Assembly (NCBI RefSeq): GCF_051201015.1
Contig: NZ_JBPEHI010000012.1
Length of the DNA stretch: 64,000 nt
Strand: one strand, 5' to 3'
From: Petrimonas sulfuriphila
GTDB taxonomy: Bacteria; Bacteroidota; Bacteroidia; Bacteroidales; Dysgonomonadaceae
The translations under genes were made by a program, and so were the position numbers. Below, piece after piece: positions 25,282 to 33,338 of the stretch; within the stretch, counting starts at the first letter, position 1, and every line of letters starts with the position of its first letter. The notes under the pieces were generated by a model. The model did not search any database. It was not told where the DNA came from and was given only the letters and a program-made list of their open reading frames with translations.

Positions 25282-28017
25282 TCAAAACTTATACGTGTAA
25301 GAAAATGATGGGATAATAGGGAAAATCGACAAACTTTTTAATACCGGTTTACTCCTGTCCTGTTTCTCTTCCCGAGTAAAAAACTCGGCCTCGGTAGCGG
25401 GCACCAGAATAAACGAATTGTGATGCGAATACGCATTGTAAATACTTAAATTCCAAATTCCCAACCGCCCTTTCTTTTTGTGGCGGTAATAATTGAAACT
25501 TAAATCGAGGCGGTGATAGGAAGGCATTTTAAAGTTGTTGAGTTTATCGATATAATCTGTTTCCTCTCCCATGTCGTTAATATACTTTTGCTTTGCCAGC
25601 GTAGCCCAGTTACCGGTAGAATATATCCAAGACGTGCTCACATCGAATTTCCTCCCGAATCTGCGCATCACTACCGCATTTATTTTGTGGCGGTTATCGT
25701 ATTTCGCCGGATAGACAAGTCCTCGGTTTATTTCACCGTTCGGGAAATGACGGTTCGACCACGATAGCGTATAGCCCAGCCACCCCGAAGTATTTCCGAA
25801 AGTCTTGCTCGCCATCATTTCCACTCCGTATGATTTACTTAATCCTTGAGTTATACGCTGTTCCCAATTAAGATTACCCGAAAGCAAGGACGTACCTTCC
25901 CTATATTCCACTTGATTCCTGGAAGATTTGTAATATCCTTCCAATGAAAGGTCAAACCTGCGCCAACGCCCGAAAAGTCCACCTGAAACCTGATGTGAGA
26001 CCATCGGTTTTACATTTTTTGTGATGGGGACCCACAAATCGTTAGGCAAACTTATTTTACTGCTTTGCAACAAATGTACATACTGGTTCATTTTGCCATA
26101 CGATACTTTCACCGACCAATCGTTATTGAGCAGGTAACGTGCCGAAAGACGTGGCTGTGCGCTGATATAAGATCTTCCCTGCACCAGGAATCCAGAAAAA
26201 TGTACGCCCGCATTCACTTTCATGCGTTCGTTCAAAATCATTTCATCTTCAGCATAGAACGAAAGTTCCTTTACCAAAACTCGTTCGTTGGCAAAAGTAA
26301 CGGTATCGTTTCGCTTCTCTGTATCGTTTTCTGTTATCAAGGTAATTCCGCTTTGTTCGGGGCGAAACCGGTGGTGCAACAACGATGTCCCGAAACGAAT
26401 AAAATGATTGTTCACCGGTGTATAGTCAAACTCCAGGCGATAACCTATGTCCTGAATTCCGGAACGGTAATGAGTATTCTCTTTTGTTTTATCGACCCGT
26501 CTCTCAATCTTGTCCGAATTCTCTTCCGATAGAGTTAATTCTTTTTCGCTACTCGATTTCATTACAATATCTGACGAGTATCGGCTGTAAATTAATGCAA
26601 CATTGCTAAACAACTTATTGTTAATAGCATAGGCCCAATTGAGCGATGCCATTCGCGTGCCCCAACCGGTGTCAAAATTGGTTTTATTCTTATTTATTTC
26701 GTGATGTGTGTTGAATGCCGGATTAGGAGAATTGTTATCCGAATCTAAATTGTAAGAACCTTCACTTTTGGCGTTCATATTTAGAAAGAGCTTGTCCTTT
26801 CCGTCGTAAACACTTAAATACAATCGACTTTGTTCTGAAAACTTATGATTGACTTTGACATTGAAATCATAAAAAAAATATCCCACATCCGATCTGTTAT
26901 AATCATCGGGATTATCTTTTTCATCTTTCTTCCCTACAAAATATAATGCAGGGCGCACGATTAAATCTAAATACGTACGGCGAAGAGAAACATTGAATGA
27001 AGTCTTCTCTTTCACTAACGGACCTTGAAAATTAAATCGCGATGAAATCAACCCGATAGAGGCCGTGCCGCCAAGTTTATTCATATCGCCGTCATTCATA
27101 CGCACATCTACTACCGACGAAAGACGACCGCCATAACGCGCAGGAAAGCTGCCTTTATAAAAATCCATGGTTTTCACCGCCTCAGGATTGAATGTGGAAA
27201 ACATGCCACCCAGGTGATTCACGTGATAAAGCGGATTCCCATCCACCAAGTAGAGATTTTCATCTAAATTTCCACCCCGCACGTACATACCTGCCACACC
27301 TTCGGTCCCGGCGGCCACCCCCGGCAAAAGTTGCAGGGTTTTAATCACATCTTTTTCTCCCAAAAAAGAAGGCAAAGCCTGCAGCGTCTGCGTAGTAAGT
27401 GTTATCTTTCCGGTTTCGACGTTATGTAGTGGTCCGGTTTGTCTACCCTCTATCACCACTTCTTTAAGCAAAGAAGTAGGCTCTAAAAAAAAATGGATAA
27501 CCGTGTCGTTATCCACAACAAAAGTTATCTCCTGCGATGTGTATCCTACGTAACTTCCCCTTAAACGGACTTCTCCAGGGGGAAGGGAAAGGCTGAAAAA
27601 ACCGAAATTGTTGCTTACGGCTCCTTTTTGCGAAAGCAAGTCAAATACATTGGCGCCGATAAGTGTTTCGCGCGATCCAGATTCGTGGATAAATCCGCTT
27701 ATCGTAACGTTCTTCTGACGCTCTTTCAAAATAATATAATTGTCGCGGATAATAAATTGGATATCGGTCTTGCCAAAAAGCTTTTCCAGTAAAGGCTGCA
27801 ACAACATATTCTCTACCTGAAGCGTTACGGGCGGAAAATTTCTCAACAGTGCCGGATTGTATGAAAACGTATATCCTGACTGCTTCTCAATCTTTTGCAG
27901 AACGGAAGCAACCGGCTGTTTTTCAACGTTAATCGTAATGTTTTGCTGGGCTGATGCTCCTAAAAAGGAGCAAACAGCCAACAAAACAAGGATAGTATAG
28001 CGTTTCGAGAATTTCAA
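25282..28017 (-). CDS. TonB-dependent receptor with STN signalling domain
   Basis: Outer-membrane active transporter. A signal peptide spans about 1-23. An STN domain follows (about 25-98; ITINVEKQPVASVLQKIEK), then a carboxypeptidase-regulatory-like beta-sandwich (about 105-190; ISGFIHESGSRETLIGANV), the plug (about 200-330; GVAGMYVRGGNLDENLYLVDG), and a 22-strand-type barrel ending in SFSYTYKF with a C-terminal Phe. At 911 aa it is typical. An STN domain at the N-terminus is how FecA-type receptors signal to a FecR anti-sigma factor, and fecR lies 19 bp upstream, so this is a transport and signalling receptor. Pairing with DUF4249 rather than SusD argues against a classical polysaccharide system. 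The ligand (siderophore, peptide or other) is unknown. Confidence 0.92.
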   Translation of the reverse strand: MKFSKRYTILVLLAVCSFLGASAQQNITINVEKQPVASVLQKIEKQSGYTFSYNPALLRNFPPVTLQVENMLLQPLLEKLFGKTDIQFIIRDNYIILKERQKNVTISGFIHESGSRETLIGANVFDLLSQKGAVSNNFGFFSLSLPPGEVRLRGSYVGYTSQEITFVVDNDTVIHFFLEPTSLLKEVVIEGRQTGPLHNVETGKITLTTQTLQALPSFLGEKDVIKTLQLLPGVAAGTEGVAGMYVRGGNLDENLYLVDGNPLYHVNHLGGMFSTFNPEAVKTMDFYKGSFPARYGGRLSSVVDVRMNDGDMNKLGGTASIGLISSRFNFQGPLVKEKTSFNVSLRRTYLDLIVRPALYFVGKKDEKDNPDDYNRSDVGYFFYDFNVKVNHKFSEQSRLYLSVYDGKDKLFLNMNAKSEGSYNLDSDNNSPNPAFNTHHEINKNKTNFDTGWGTRMASLNWAYAINNKLFSNVALIYSRYSSDIVMKSSSEKELTLSEENSDKIERRVDKTKENTHYRSGIQDIGYRLEFDYTPVNNHFIRFGTSLLHHRFRPEQSGITLITENDTEKRNDTVTFANERVLVKELSFYAEDEMILNERMKVNAGVHFSGFLVQGRSYISAQPRLSARYLLNNDWSVKVSYGKMNQYVHLLQSSKISLPNDLWVPITKNVKPMVSHQVSGGLFGRWRRFDLSLEGYYKSSRNQVEYREGTSLLSGNLNWEQRITQGLSKSYGVEMMASKTFGNTSGWLGYTLSWSNRHFPNGEINRGLVYPAKYDNRHKINAVVMRRFGRKFDVSTSWIYSTGNWATLAKQKYINDMGEETDYIDKLNNFKMPSYHRLDLSFNYYRHKKKGRLGIWNLSIYNAYSHHNSFILVPATEAEFFTREEKQDRSKPVLKSLSIFPIIPSFSYTYKF

Positions 28018-28035
28018 TGTTTTTGCTCTTTATTC

Positions 28036-28866
28036 TTAATTCGAACCCTTCTTTATTATCAAGTGCGTATCCAGTGTTAAATTAATAATATCAACAATTT
28101 CAATACTGTTTTTTTGTGCAAATGACGAGGTAAAAGTGAGCGTGGATTCCTCTTCCGGCAATTCTACCTGCACGTTATAGAAGTGCGACAAAACCAACGC
28201 CACGTCTTTCAGCTGCGTATTATTGAAGACCAGGGAGCGGTCTTTTCCGTTGATTTCCATTGAGCTTCCGGGCGAAACAACCTTTACGGTTTCGGTTACG
28301 GAAGTGTAATGCACGGTCATACCGGCGGTGCACAATAGCGGAATAACGGGACTTTCGGGCGTAAACTGCACTGTCCCCGACACCACGCCAAGGCGGGTTT
28401 CCGCGTCGTCGGCCAGTACGGTAAATTCCGTGCCGAGCACCCGGATCTCTGCTCCGGGTGTGGAAACGACAAAGGGCAGGGCTTCGTTTCGGGCAACGGC
28501 AAACGAAATTTCTCCCGACATGGAAACACGGCGCTCTGCCTTACCGAAATTTTTACCGTATTTCAGTTTTGCTCCCTGTTGCATTCCGATGCGGGAACTG
28601 TCGGGCAACACATAGGAAGCATTATCGGCTTTGGCTACTAGTCTTGTGCCGGTATTTGACGTGAAATAAAAAACACTTACAACCAGCAATAAAGCGACAG
28701 CGGCCGCAGTGCCATAAAGCATCCTCATAGCGAGAATGTTGCGTTCGGGTGCAATGTATTTTTGTATCTTTCCCCATCCTTTCCGGGAATCAAAAACATT
28801 GGGCTTGTAATACCGGGCTACAAACCGGATACCCTCATCTATATTATGTCTTGACTGGTTTTCCAT
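28036..28866 (-). CDS. FecR-family anti-sigma factor
   Basis: Inner-membrane regulator that relays the signal from the TonB receptor to the ECF sigma factor. The cytoplasmic N-terminus (about 1-48) is followed by one helix at residues 49-69 (LYGTAAAVALLLVVSVFYF), a periplasmic FecR beta-domain (about 85-185; VSMSGEISFAVA, VRVLGTEF-like IRVLGTEFTVLAD) and a C-terminal DUF4974 domain (VFNNTQLKDVALVLSHFYN). The start at 28866 (MENQSRHNIDEG) is chosen over a farther one that adds six residues. At 276 aa it is a little short for the family. It lies between the small outer-membrane protein gene and the receptor gene. Confidence 0.92.
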   Translation of the reverse strand: MENQSRHNIDEGIRFVARYYKPNVFDSRKGWGKIQKYIAPERNILAMRMLYGTAAAVALLLVVSVFYFTSNTGTRLVAKADNASYVLPDSSRIGMQQGAKLKYGKNFGKAERRVSMSGEISFAVARNEALPFVVSTPGAEIRVLGTEFTVLADDAETRLGVVSGTVQFTPESPVIPLLCTAGMTVHYTSVTETVKVVSPGSSMEINGKDRSLVFNNTQLKDVALVLSHFYNVQVELPEEESTLTFTSSFAQKNSIEIVDIINLTLDTHLIIKKGSN

Positions 28867-28885
28867 TATTTTCAGTTTTGGCAAT

Positions 28886-29386
28886 CTACAGATTTATTCC
28901 GGCCTTCAACAATACGCCGGAACTGGATTCTCTGTTAAAATACGGCTGCATAAATGCTTTGACTCCGATGAAAAATCGATCATTTATTGAATAAGAATCT
29001 TCAACAATTAAATTAAAACCGAATGCACTGCGAATTACAGGCTGGTTAAACTTGTAAAAACTTAATCCACCCCCAATCCTGAAATCGTTTCTCCTGTTAT
29101 TGCGAAAAGGAGATAAAAAAACATTCATGTTTGCTTGAAATAATTTTTCCGAATCCGACTTCCACTTATCCGCAACACTTAGCACAATGGATGGAGCAAC
29201 TGTAAAATAATCTGACAGTTTAGCATCAAGTTCATACTCACTAAGCACCAAAAAAACATTTCCCTGCTTAAGTGTAGAAAATCCCAGTCCTATTCGCAGG
29301 TCTGTGTCACTATCCCGGGCTTGTGTATTTACAACGAATACAGGACAAATAATAAGGCAAAGGGACACGATAATTTTTCTACACAT
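28886..29386 (-). CDS. Small outer-membrane beta-barrel-like protein, inserted between sigma and FecR genes
   Basis: I do not recognise the family. From the ATG at 29386 it is 166 aa, with a signal peptide MCRKIIVSLCLIICPVFVVN. The mature part alternates short amphipathic strands: LRIGLGFSTLKQ, YFTVAPSIVLSVADKW, DFRIGGGLSFYKF, SAFGFNLIVEDSYSI, RFFIGVKAFMQPYF. This is consistent with an eight-strand barrel. The Cys at position 2 and those in the signal are not in a lipobox. It lies in the operon between the ECF sigma gene (76 bp upstream) and fecR (19 bp downstream), a place where FecI and FecR genes are usually adjacent. Confidence 0.72.
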   Translation of the reverse strand: MCRKIIVSLCLIICPVFVVNTQARDSDTDLRIGLGFSTLKQGNVFLVLSEYELDAKLSDYFTVAPSIVLSVADKWKSDSEKLFQANMNVFLSPFRNNRRNDFRIGGGLSFYKFNQPVIRSAFGFNLIVEDSYSINDRFFIGVKAFMQPYFNRESSSGVLLKAGINL

Positions 29387-29461
29387 TTCTTCTCTTCCAT
29401 TACTTTTTCTATTTATAAGATGCAAAAAAGTATAAAATCCCTCTTTCTAAAGGGAAATATT

Positions 29462-29971
29462 TTAAGCAAAGAAGAAAAGATAAGCCTTGATGTCTTTTGC
29501 ACGTAACGACTGCATGGCACGCAGGACATGGTTCTCCACAGTTTTTACGGTTAGCCCGGTTTGTTCGGCAATGTCTTTGTAGCGCATCCCATCGCGCTTA
29601 GCCATTAAAAAGATTTCGCGGCGGCGTTCCGGAAGTTCGTCGATCATCTTCCAGATACGTGCTTCCATCTCGGCACGTTCCATTTGCTCGTCCTCCGTAA
29701 GAAACTCTTCTCCGGACAATTTATCGAGAGAGGTAGTTGGCTTGGCGTCACGTATTCGGGTAAGGCAGTTGTTTCGAACAGCAGTATAAAGATACGCTTT
29801 CACCGATTTTATCGTTTCCAGCTGTTCCCTTTTATCCCATAAGTTCACGAATGTTTCTTGCACAACATCTTCCGCCTCATCGGTGTCGCACATGAAATGC
29901 AAGGCGTGCAAGCAAAGTTGACGATAATAACTGTGGTAATATTCCGAAAACTGTTTTTTTGAAATCAGCAT
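29462..29971 (-). CDS. ECF sigma factor (FecI-like, Bacteroides-expansion type)
   Basis: RNA polymerase sigma-70-family factor expected to drive the downstream receptor operon when released by FecR. Region 2 is visible as YYRQLCLHALHFMCDTDE followed by AEDVVQETFVNLWDKREQL. Region 4 is DELPERRREIFLMAKRDGM with the helix-turn-helix YKDIAEQTGLTVKTVENHVL. There is no region 3, as expected for ECF factors. The ATG at 29971 gives 169 aa; a TTG one codon earlier is possible. The first gene of a five-gene unit, it has a -7 box of its own. Confidence 0.94.
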   Translation of the reverse strand: MLISKKQFSEYYHSYYRQLCLHALHFMCDTDEAEDVVQETFVNLWDKREQLETIKSVKAYLYTAVRNNCLTRIRDAKPTTSLDKLSGEEFLTEDEQMERAEMEARIWKMIDELPERRREIFLMAKRDGMRYKDIAEQTGLTVKTVENHVLRAMQSLRAKDIKAYLFFFA

Positions 29972-29997
29972 CAAATCTTTAGTAATAGAATAAGTTG

Positions 29998-30005
29998 CAA
30001 AACTA
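29998..30005 (-). promoter_or_regulatory. -7 promoter element for the ECF sigma operon
   Basis: The minus strand reads TAGTTTTG, matching TAnnTTTG, 26 bp before the sigma-factor ATG. This housekeeping-type box suggests sigma synthesis does not depend only on autoregulation. Confidence 0.55.
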
Positions 30006-30033
30006 GTAAAAAAGGGGGAATATTAAAAAGAAA

Positions 30034-30079
30034 ATCCGGTTGGACCGTACGCACGCTTAAAGTGAACGAACGGCCGGAT
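30034..30079 (-). terminator. Possible terminator after the SRPBCC gene
   Basis: On the minus strand ATCCGG (from 30079) pairs with CCGGAT ending at 30034, closing a 34-nt loop with some further pairing (CCGTT/AACCGG region), and is followed by TTTCTTTTTAATATT. The stem is weak, so this is tentative. Confidence 0.4.
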
Positions 30080-30121
30080 CTTATTCATCGTAGGTTTAAA
30101 ACGTTCCACAAAAACGACACA

Positions 30122-30541
30122 TCAAATCCTATCGTACGGTAGCGATGCTATAACGTCGGAAATTTTCTCCAGTCCTTCTTTCAGTGGTTTTGAGACCATT
30201 CCCTTGATGAATGGATTGAGGTCGGCGCGAAGCGTAATTTTCATTTTGGTATCCTTCTCGGCTTTCTGCACAAGTTGGATCCACAGGAAAACATCAAACG
30301 GCAAGTTTTCGGATTTAAACTTGACCAGTTTACAGGGTTCCCGTTCTATCACGCAAAACCTTACCTCTCCAATCGGGTCGACGCGAAACGAACAGGAATC
30401 ACTGTCGAACCTAAAATCCCTGATCTTATCCCCAGGTATTTGGTCCTTTATCAAATCGAGCTTGCTTAAATCCGAGAGCACACGAAAGATATCCACGTCA
30501 TTGTGAGATATATTTTTCACATCGCTGATAAATTCAGTCAT
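30122..30541 (-). CDS. SRPBCC-fold protein of unknown ligand
   Basis: Small cytosolic protein, 139 aa, with the strand-helix pattern of the START/Bet v1 (SRPBCC) fold: an N-terminal strand (FISDVKNISHNDVDIFRVLSD), central strands (SCSFRVDPIGEVRFCVIERE, KLVKFKSENLPFDVFLWIQL, TKMKITLRADLNPFI) and a long C-terminal helix (SKPLKEGLEKISDVIASL). These proteins bind hydrophobic ligands; the ligand here is unknown. Its ATG overlaps the pyrE stop codon, so the two are translationally coupled. That arrangement appears conserved in Bacteroidota as far as I recall, but a link to pyrimidine synthesis is not established. Confidence 0.78.
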   Translation of the reverse strand: MTEFISDVKNISHNDVDIFRVLSDLSKLDLIKDQIPGDKIRDFRFDSDSCSFRVDPIGEVRFCVIEREPCKLVKFKSENLPFDVFLWIQLVQKAEKDTKMKITLRADLNPFIKGMVSKPLKEGLEKISDVIASLPYDRI

Positions 30542-31191
30542 TTATTCATTTTTTTGGTGGTGGTTCCCCACGTTTCGGGATTTCTACGCCAATCCTGCAA
30601 TGTCTTCACTTCAGATTCAGCGATATAATCAATCAAGAGCGCTTCGTCCAGAATGGCATCGTAATGAGTCAAAGTGGTCAACTCCACGCGAGCCTCTTTC
30701 ATGTTGGTTTCTGCCGCAGGGAAACCGTACGTAAATATCGCTACCATTCCGAGCACATCCGATCCGCTTTGGCGAATCGCTTCTACAGCCTTCAGGCTGC
30801 TTTGTCCCGTAGAAATGAGATCTTCGATAACTACAACCTTTTGCCGGGGTTTCAAATCACCCTCGATAAGATTTTCCAACCCGTGATCTTTCGGCGCCGA
30901 CCGAACGTAAACAAACGGAAGGCCCAACGCATCGGCAACAATCGCTCCTGGAGCAATCGCTCCTGTAGCTACCCCCGCAATAGCTTCAACCTGCGGATAC
31001 TTTTCAAGGATGATCCGTGCAAATTCTACTTTTATAAAGTTGCGGGTGGCAGGATAGGACATCAGTTTCCTGTTATCACAATAGATGGGTGACTTCCACC
31101 CCGATGCCCAGGTAAACGGGTTGGATGGTTGTAACTTGACCGCTTTTATCTTGAGAAGCTTTTCGGCTGTTAATTTTTCTACAGTATTCAT
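30538..31191 (-). CDS. pyrE: Orotate phosphoribosyltransferase
   Basis: Joins orotate and PRPP to orotidine 5'-phosphate in de novo UMP synthesis. The PRPP-binding motif is VVVIEDLISTGQSSLKAVE, the substrate region is VATGAIAPGAIVADALGLPF, and the flexible loop is YVRSAPKDHGLENLIEGD with its catalytic lysine. The ATG at 31191 gives 217 aa; a TTG three codons upstream has no support. The C-terminus has a short extension (TLQDWRRNPETWGTTTKK) beyond the core enzyme. It has its own -7 box and leads a two-gene unit with the SRPBCC gene. Confidence 0.95.
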   Translation of the reverse strand: MNTVEKLTAEKLLKIKAVKLQPSNPFTWASGWKSPIYCDNRKLMSYPATRNFIKVEFARIILEKYPQVEAIAGVATGAIAPGAIVADALGLPFVYVRSAPKDHGLENLIEGDLKPRQKVVVIEDLISTGQSSLKAVEAIRQSGSDVLGMVAIFTYGFPAAETNMKEARVELTTLTHYDAILDEALLIDYIAESEVKTLQDWRRNPETWGTTTKKMNK

Positions 31192-31216
31192 ATTTTCCAA
31201 ACTTAAAAATGAAATG

Positions 31217-31224
31217 CAAAAATA
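31217..31224 (-). promoter_or_regulatory. -7 promoter element for pyrE
   Basis: The minus strand reads TATTTTTG, matching TAnnTTTG, 25 bp upstream of the pyrE ATG. Confidence 0.6.
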
Positions 31225-31279
31225 GTGTTTTTAAAGCAAAAAATGGCACAAAACATGAGTGGTAAAATAAAATATCCAT

Positions 31280-31975
31280 TCAAAACACTTCTCCAAGTGT
31301 CGCAACACTTATCTTTATATCTGGACTTTTCAGCAAAGCGTAAGCACAAGCTTCCAGCGTTGAGCCTGTGGTAATGATATCGTCAATCAACAAAATATGT
31401 TTTCCAGCATACAGGGATGGATGCAACAAATCGAAAATACCTTTTACGTTTTCCCATCGCTGCGTTTTGGTACGTTGGGTTTGCGTGGGGTTAAAAATGG
31501 CACGCACTAAGTTACCACTGGAAACAGGAATGGAGGTAACTTCCGATAAACCGTAAGCAATCGTTTCCGCCTGATTAAAGCCCCTTTCTTTCTGTTTCTG
31601 GGGATGCAGCGGAACAGGGACTATTAAATCGATGGGTAGAATAAATTCACTACCTATCAAATCCTTGCCAAACAGTTTTCCCAACAACACTCCTATTTCT
31701 TTTTTGTTGTTGTACTTGAGTTGGTGAATAAGCGGCTGTAAAACACCTCCTCTTGAATATACGCAGAAAGTGGCAGCCCGCTCAAACGGGAATCTTCCTG
31801 CCAAAAGAGTTTCAGCAAGATTATCCGGCTCCATAAAATTGTTCGTTTTGGGAAGGGCATGTAAGCATTGTAAACAAACGCCCTGCTCGGAAGGCAAAAG
31901 TCGAATACTACAAACCGGGCAGCATTCCGGAAAAAAGAGATTCGATAATTCGTTTAACAGGCTTTTCACACTCAT
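31280..31975 (-). CDS. comF: ComF-family phosphoribosyltransferase-like protein
   Basis: Cytosolic protein of the ComF/GntX family, used in DNA uptake in some bacteria and of unclear role in others. The N-terminus carries the zinc-finger-like cysteines CCPVC (18-22) and CLQC (34-37). The C-terminal half is a PRTase-like domain with the PRPP motif ILLIDDIITTGSTLEACA and the family segment PVPLHPQKQKERGFNQAE. Its 231 aa is typical. The start codon directly follows the recX stop (TGAATG), so translation is likely coupled in a prmC-recX-comF unit. Confidence 0.9.
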   Translation of the reverse strand: MSVKSLLNELSNLFFPECCPVCSIRLLPSEQGVCLQCLHALPKTNNFMEPDNLAETLLAGRFPFERAATFCVYSRGGVLQPLIHQLKYNNKKEIGVLLGKLFGKDLIGSEFILPIDLIVPVPLHPQKQKERGFNQAETIAYGLSEVTSIPVSSGNLVRAIFNPTQTQRTKTQRWENVKGIFDLLHPSLYAGKHILLIDDIITTGSTLEACAYALLKSPDIKISVATLGEVF

Positions 31976-32461
31976 TCAATTCTCCTCCGGCATTTTTCCC
32001 AGGCATTCCAGAATATCCGGCATCGAAAATCCTCTGCCCAGCGCAAAACGAATAACCTTAGTCCGCTTTTCATATCCGGACTTTCCTTTTACTGATTTCA
32101 GCTTCTTCTCCAACAAAGGTTTTAACGATTGAAGGAGAACCTCATCAGAAAACGCCTCCAATGCCTGGTCAATAGTTTCCTGCGAAATTTGTTTCTGTCG
32201 CAGGGTAAAAACAATTTTAGTTTTTCCCCACTTGCTAAAACGGAGTTTATCGCTGATGAAGCTGCGAGTATATCGGGAATCGTCGATGTATTTCTGTTTC
32301 AACAAAAGAGACATAATGTTGTTGACTGCATTATCAGCAAGTTGCATCCGTAGCAATTTCTGCCGGATGTCAAACGAACAACACTCCTTCATGGAACAGA
32401 GTCTCGCCATACGCTGGTAAGCTGTTTTTTCGGAAACTGGTTTTCGTTCTACTCGTTCCAT
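31976..32461 (-). CDS. recX: RecX-family regulatory protein
   Basis: Small modulator of RecA filaments, 161 aa, built of three-helix repeats. Conserved family features are YQRMARLCSMKECCSFDIRQKL (first repeat), LLKQKYIDDSRYTRSFISDKL (second repeat, with the DDxRY signature) and KWGKTKIVFTLRQKQIS. The recA gene is not in this window. It lies 3 bp downstream of prmC and directly abuts comF. Confidence 0.9.
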   Translation of the reverse strand: MERVERKPVSEKTAYQRMARLCSMKECCSFDIRQKLLRMQLADNAVNNIMSLLLKQKYIDDSRYTRSFISDKLRFSKWGKTKIVFTLRQKQISQETIDQALEAFSDEVLLQSLKPLLEKKLKSVKGKSGYEKRTKVIRFALGRGFSMPDILECLGKMPEEN

Positions 32462-32464
32462 ACC

Positions 32465-33304
32465 CTACTCTTTTACCGCTTTTATCATCCTTTCGTTACC
32501 CGAAATATCCTTTACCCGTTCGATATTTTTGAATCCTCTTTGCTGGAGCAATGCTTCAACCTGGCATCCCTTTTCCCGATTGATCTCGAAAAAAAGGACC
32601 CCTCCCTTGTTCAGGTATATCCGGGCAAAGTCCGCTATCTTTTCGTAGAAAACCAACGCATTTTCGTCCGTAACGAACAGAGCCAGGTGAGGCTCAAACC
32701 TCAAGACATTGTCCTCCATGTCCGATTTTTCAGATTCAGTCACATAAGGGGGGTTGCTCACAATAATGTCAAACATCTTATCCGAAACAGATTCCTGCAA
32801 AATATCTTTTTCCAGGAAAAACAAATGTACTCCGTTTCTTTCCGCATTTTTTCGGGCCACTTCCAGCGCATCTGGCGAAATATCCCACGCATGTACTTCT
32901 GCATGAGGCAGTTTTTTTGCCAACGTAACGGCAATACAGCCGCTTCCGGTTCCAATGTCAAGAATTTTTGCGGATGCATTGTTTGTCGAAGTTATCACCC
33001 ACTGTACCAATTCTTCCGTTTCGGGACGGGGAATTAAAACAGAACTATCGAGGTAAAAGGGTAATCCAAAAAAATCGGTTTCACCCAAAATGTATTGAAT
33101 GGGTTCAGCATTCTTTAATTTATCGATAATTTCGCTCAGTTTCTTCACCGCTGCATCGGATAAATGGTTAAATTTGCATGTTAAAATATCTGCCAGTGGG
33201 ATCGAAAACTCTTTTTCCAGAATCAGCCGGGTTAAGCTACTGATCTCCTCCGGCGAAAAGTGAGTTTTTAATTCATTTTTTAGGAAGTTTTTCACATCTT
33301 GCAT
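32465..33304 (-). CDS. prmC: Release factor glutamine methyltransferase
   Basis: SAM-dependent enzyme that methylates the glutamine of the GGQ motif in peptide chain release factors. The N-terminal helical domain (about 1-85) recognises the release factor. The methyltransferase domain has motif I ILDIGTGSGCIAVTLAKKL and the catalytic DIIVSNPPYVTESE, whose NPPY is diagnostic of glutamine/adenine N-methyltransferases. The linker DSSVLIPRPETEELV is specific to PrmC. At 279 aa it is full length. It leads the prmC-recX-comF unit and is divergent from ribD, with a 34-bp gap. Confidence 0.95.
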   Translation of the reverse strand: MQDVKNFLKNELKTHFSPEEISSLTRLILEKEFSIPLADILTCKFNHLSDAAVKKLSEIIDKLKNAEPIQYILGETDFFGLPFYLDSSVLIPRPETEELVQWVITSTNNASAKILDIGTGSGCIAVTLAKKLPHAEVHAWDISPDALEVARKNAERNGVHLFFLEKDILQESVSDKMFDIIVSNPPYVTESEKSDMEDNVLRFEPHLALFVTDENALVFYEKIADFARIYLNKGGVLFFEINREKGCQVEALLQQRGFKNIERVKDISGNERMIKAVKE

Positions 33305-33324
33305 TGTTGGATCGTTTTACTAAA

Positions 33325-33332
33325 CAAAGATA
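33325..33332 (-). promoter_or_regulatory. -7 promoter element for prmC
   Basis: The minus strand reads TATCTTTG, matching TAnnTTTG, 20 bp before the prmC ATG. It lies only 6 bp from the ribD ATG on the other strand, so the ribD promoter probably lies inside prmC. Confidence 0.6.
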
Positions 33333-33338
33333 GAAAAA

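Noticed and set aside
24043..29971. SusC/SusD polysaccharide utilisation locus
   Set aside because: The receptor partner is DUF4249, no SusD-like gene or glycoside hydrolase is present, and the arrangement is FecI/FecR/FecA-like.
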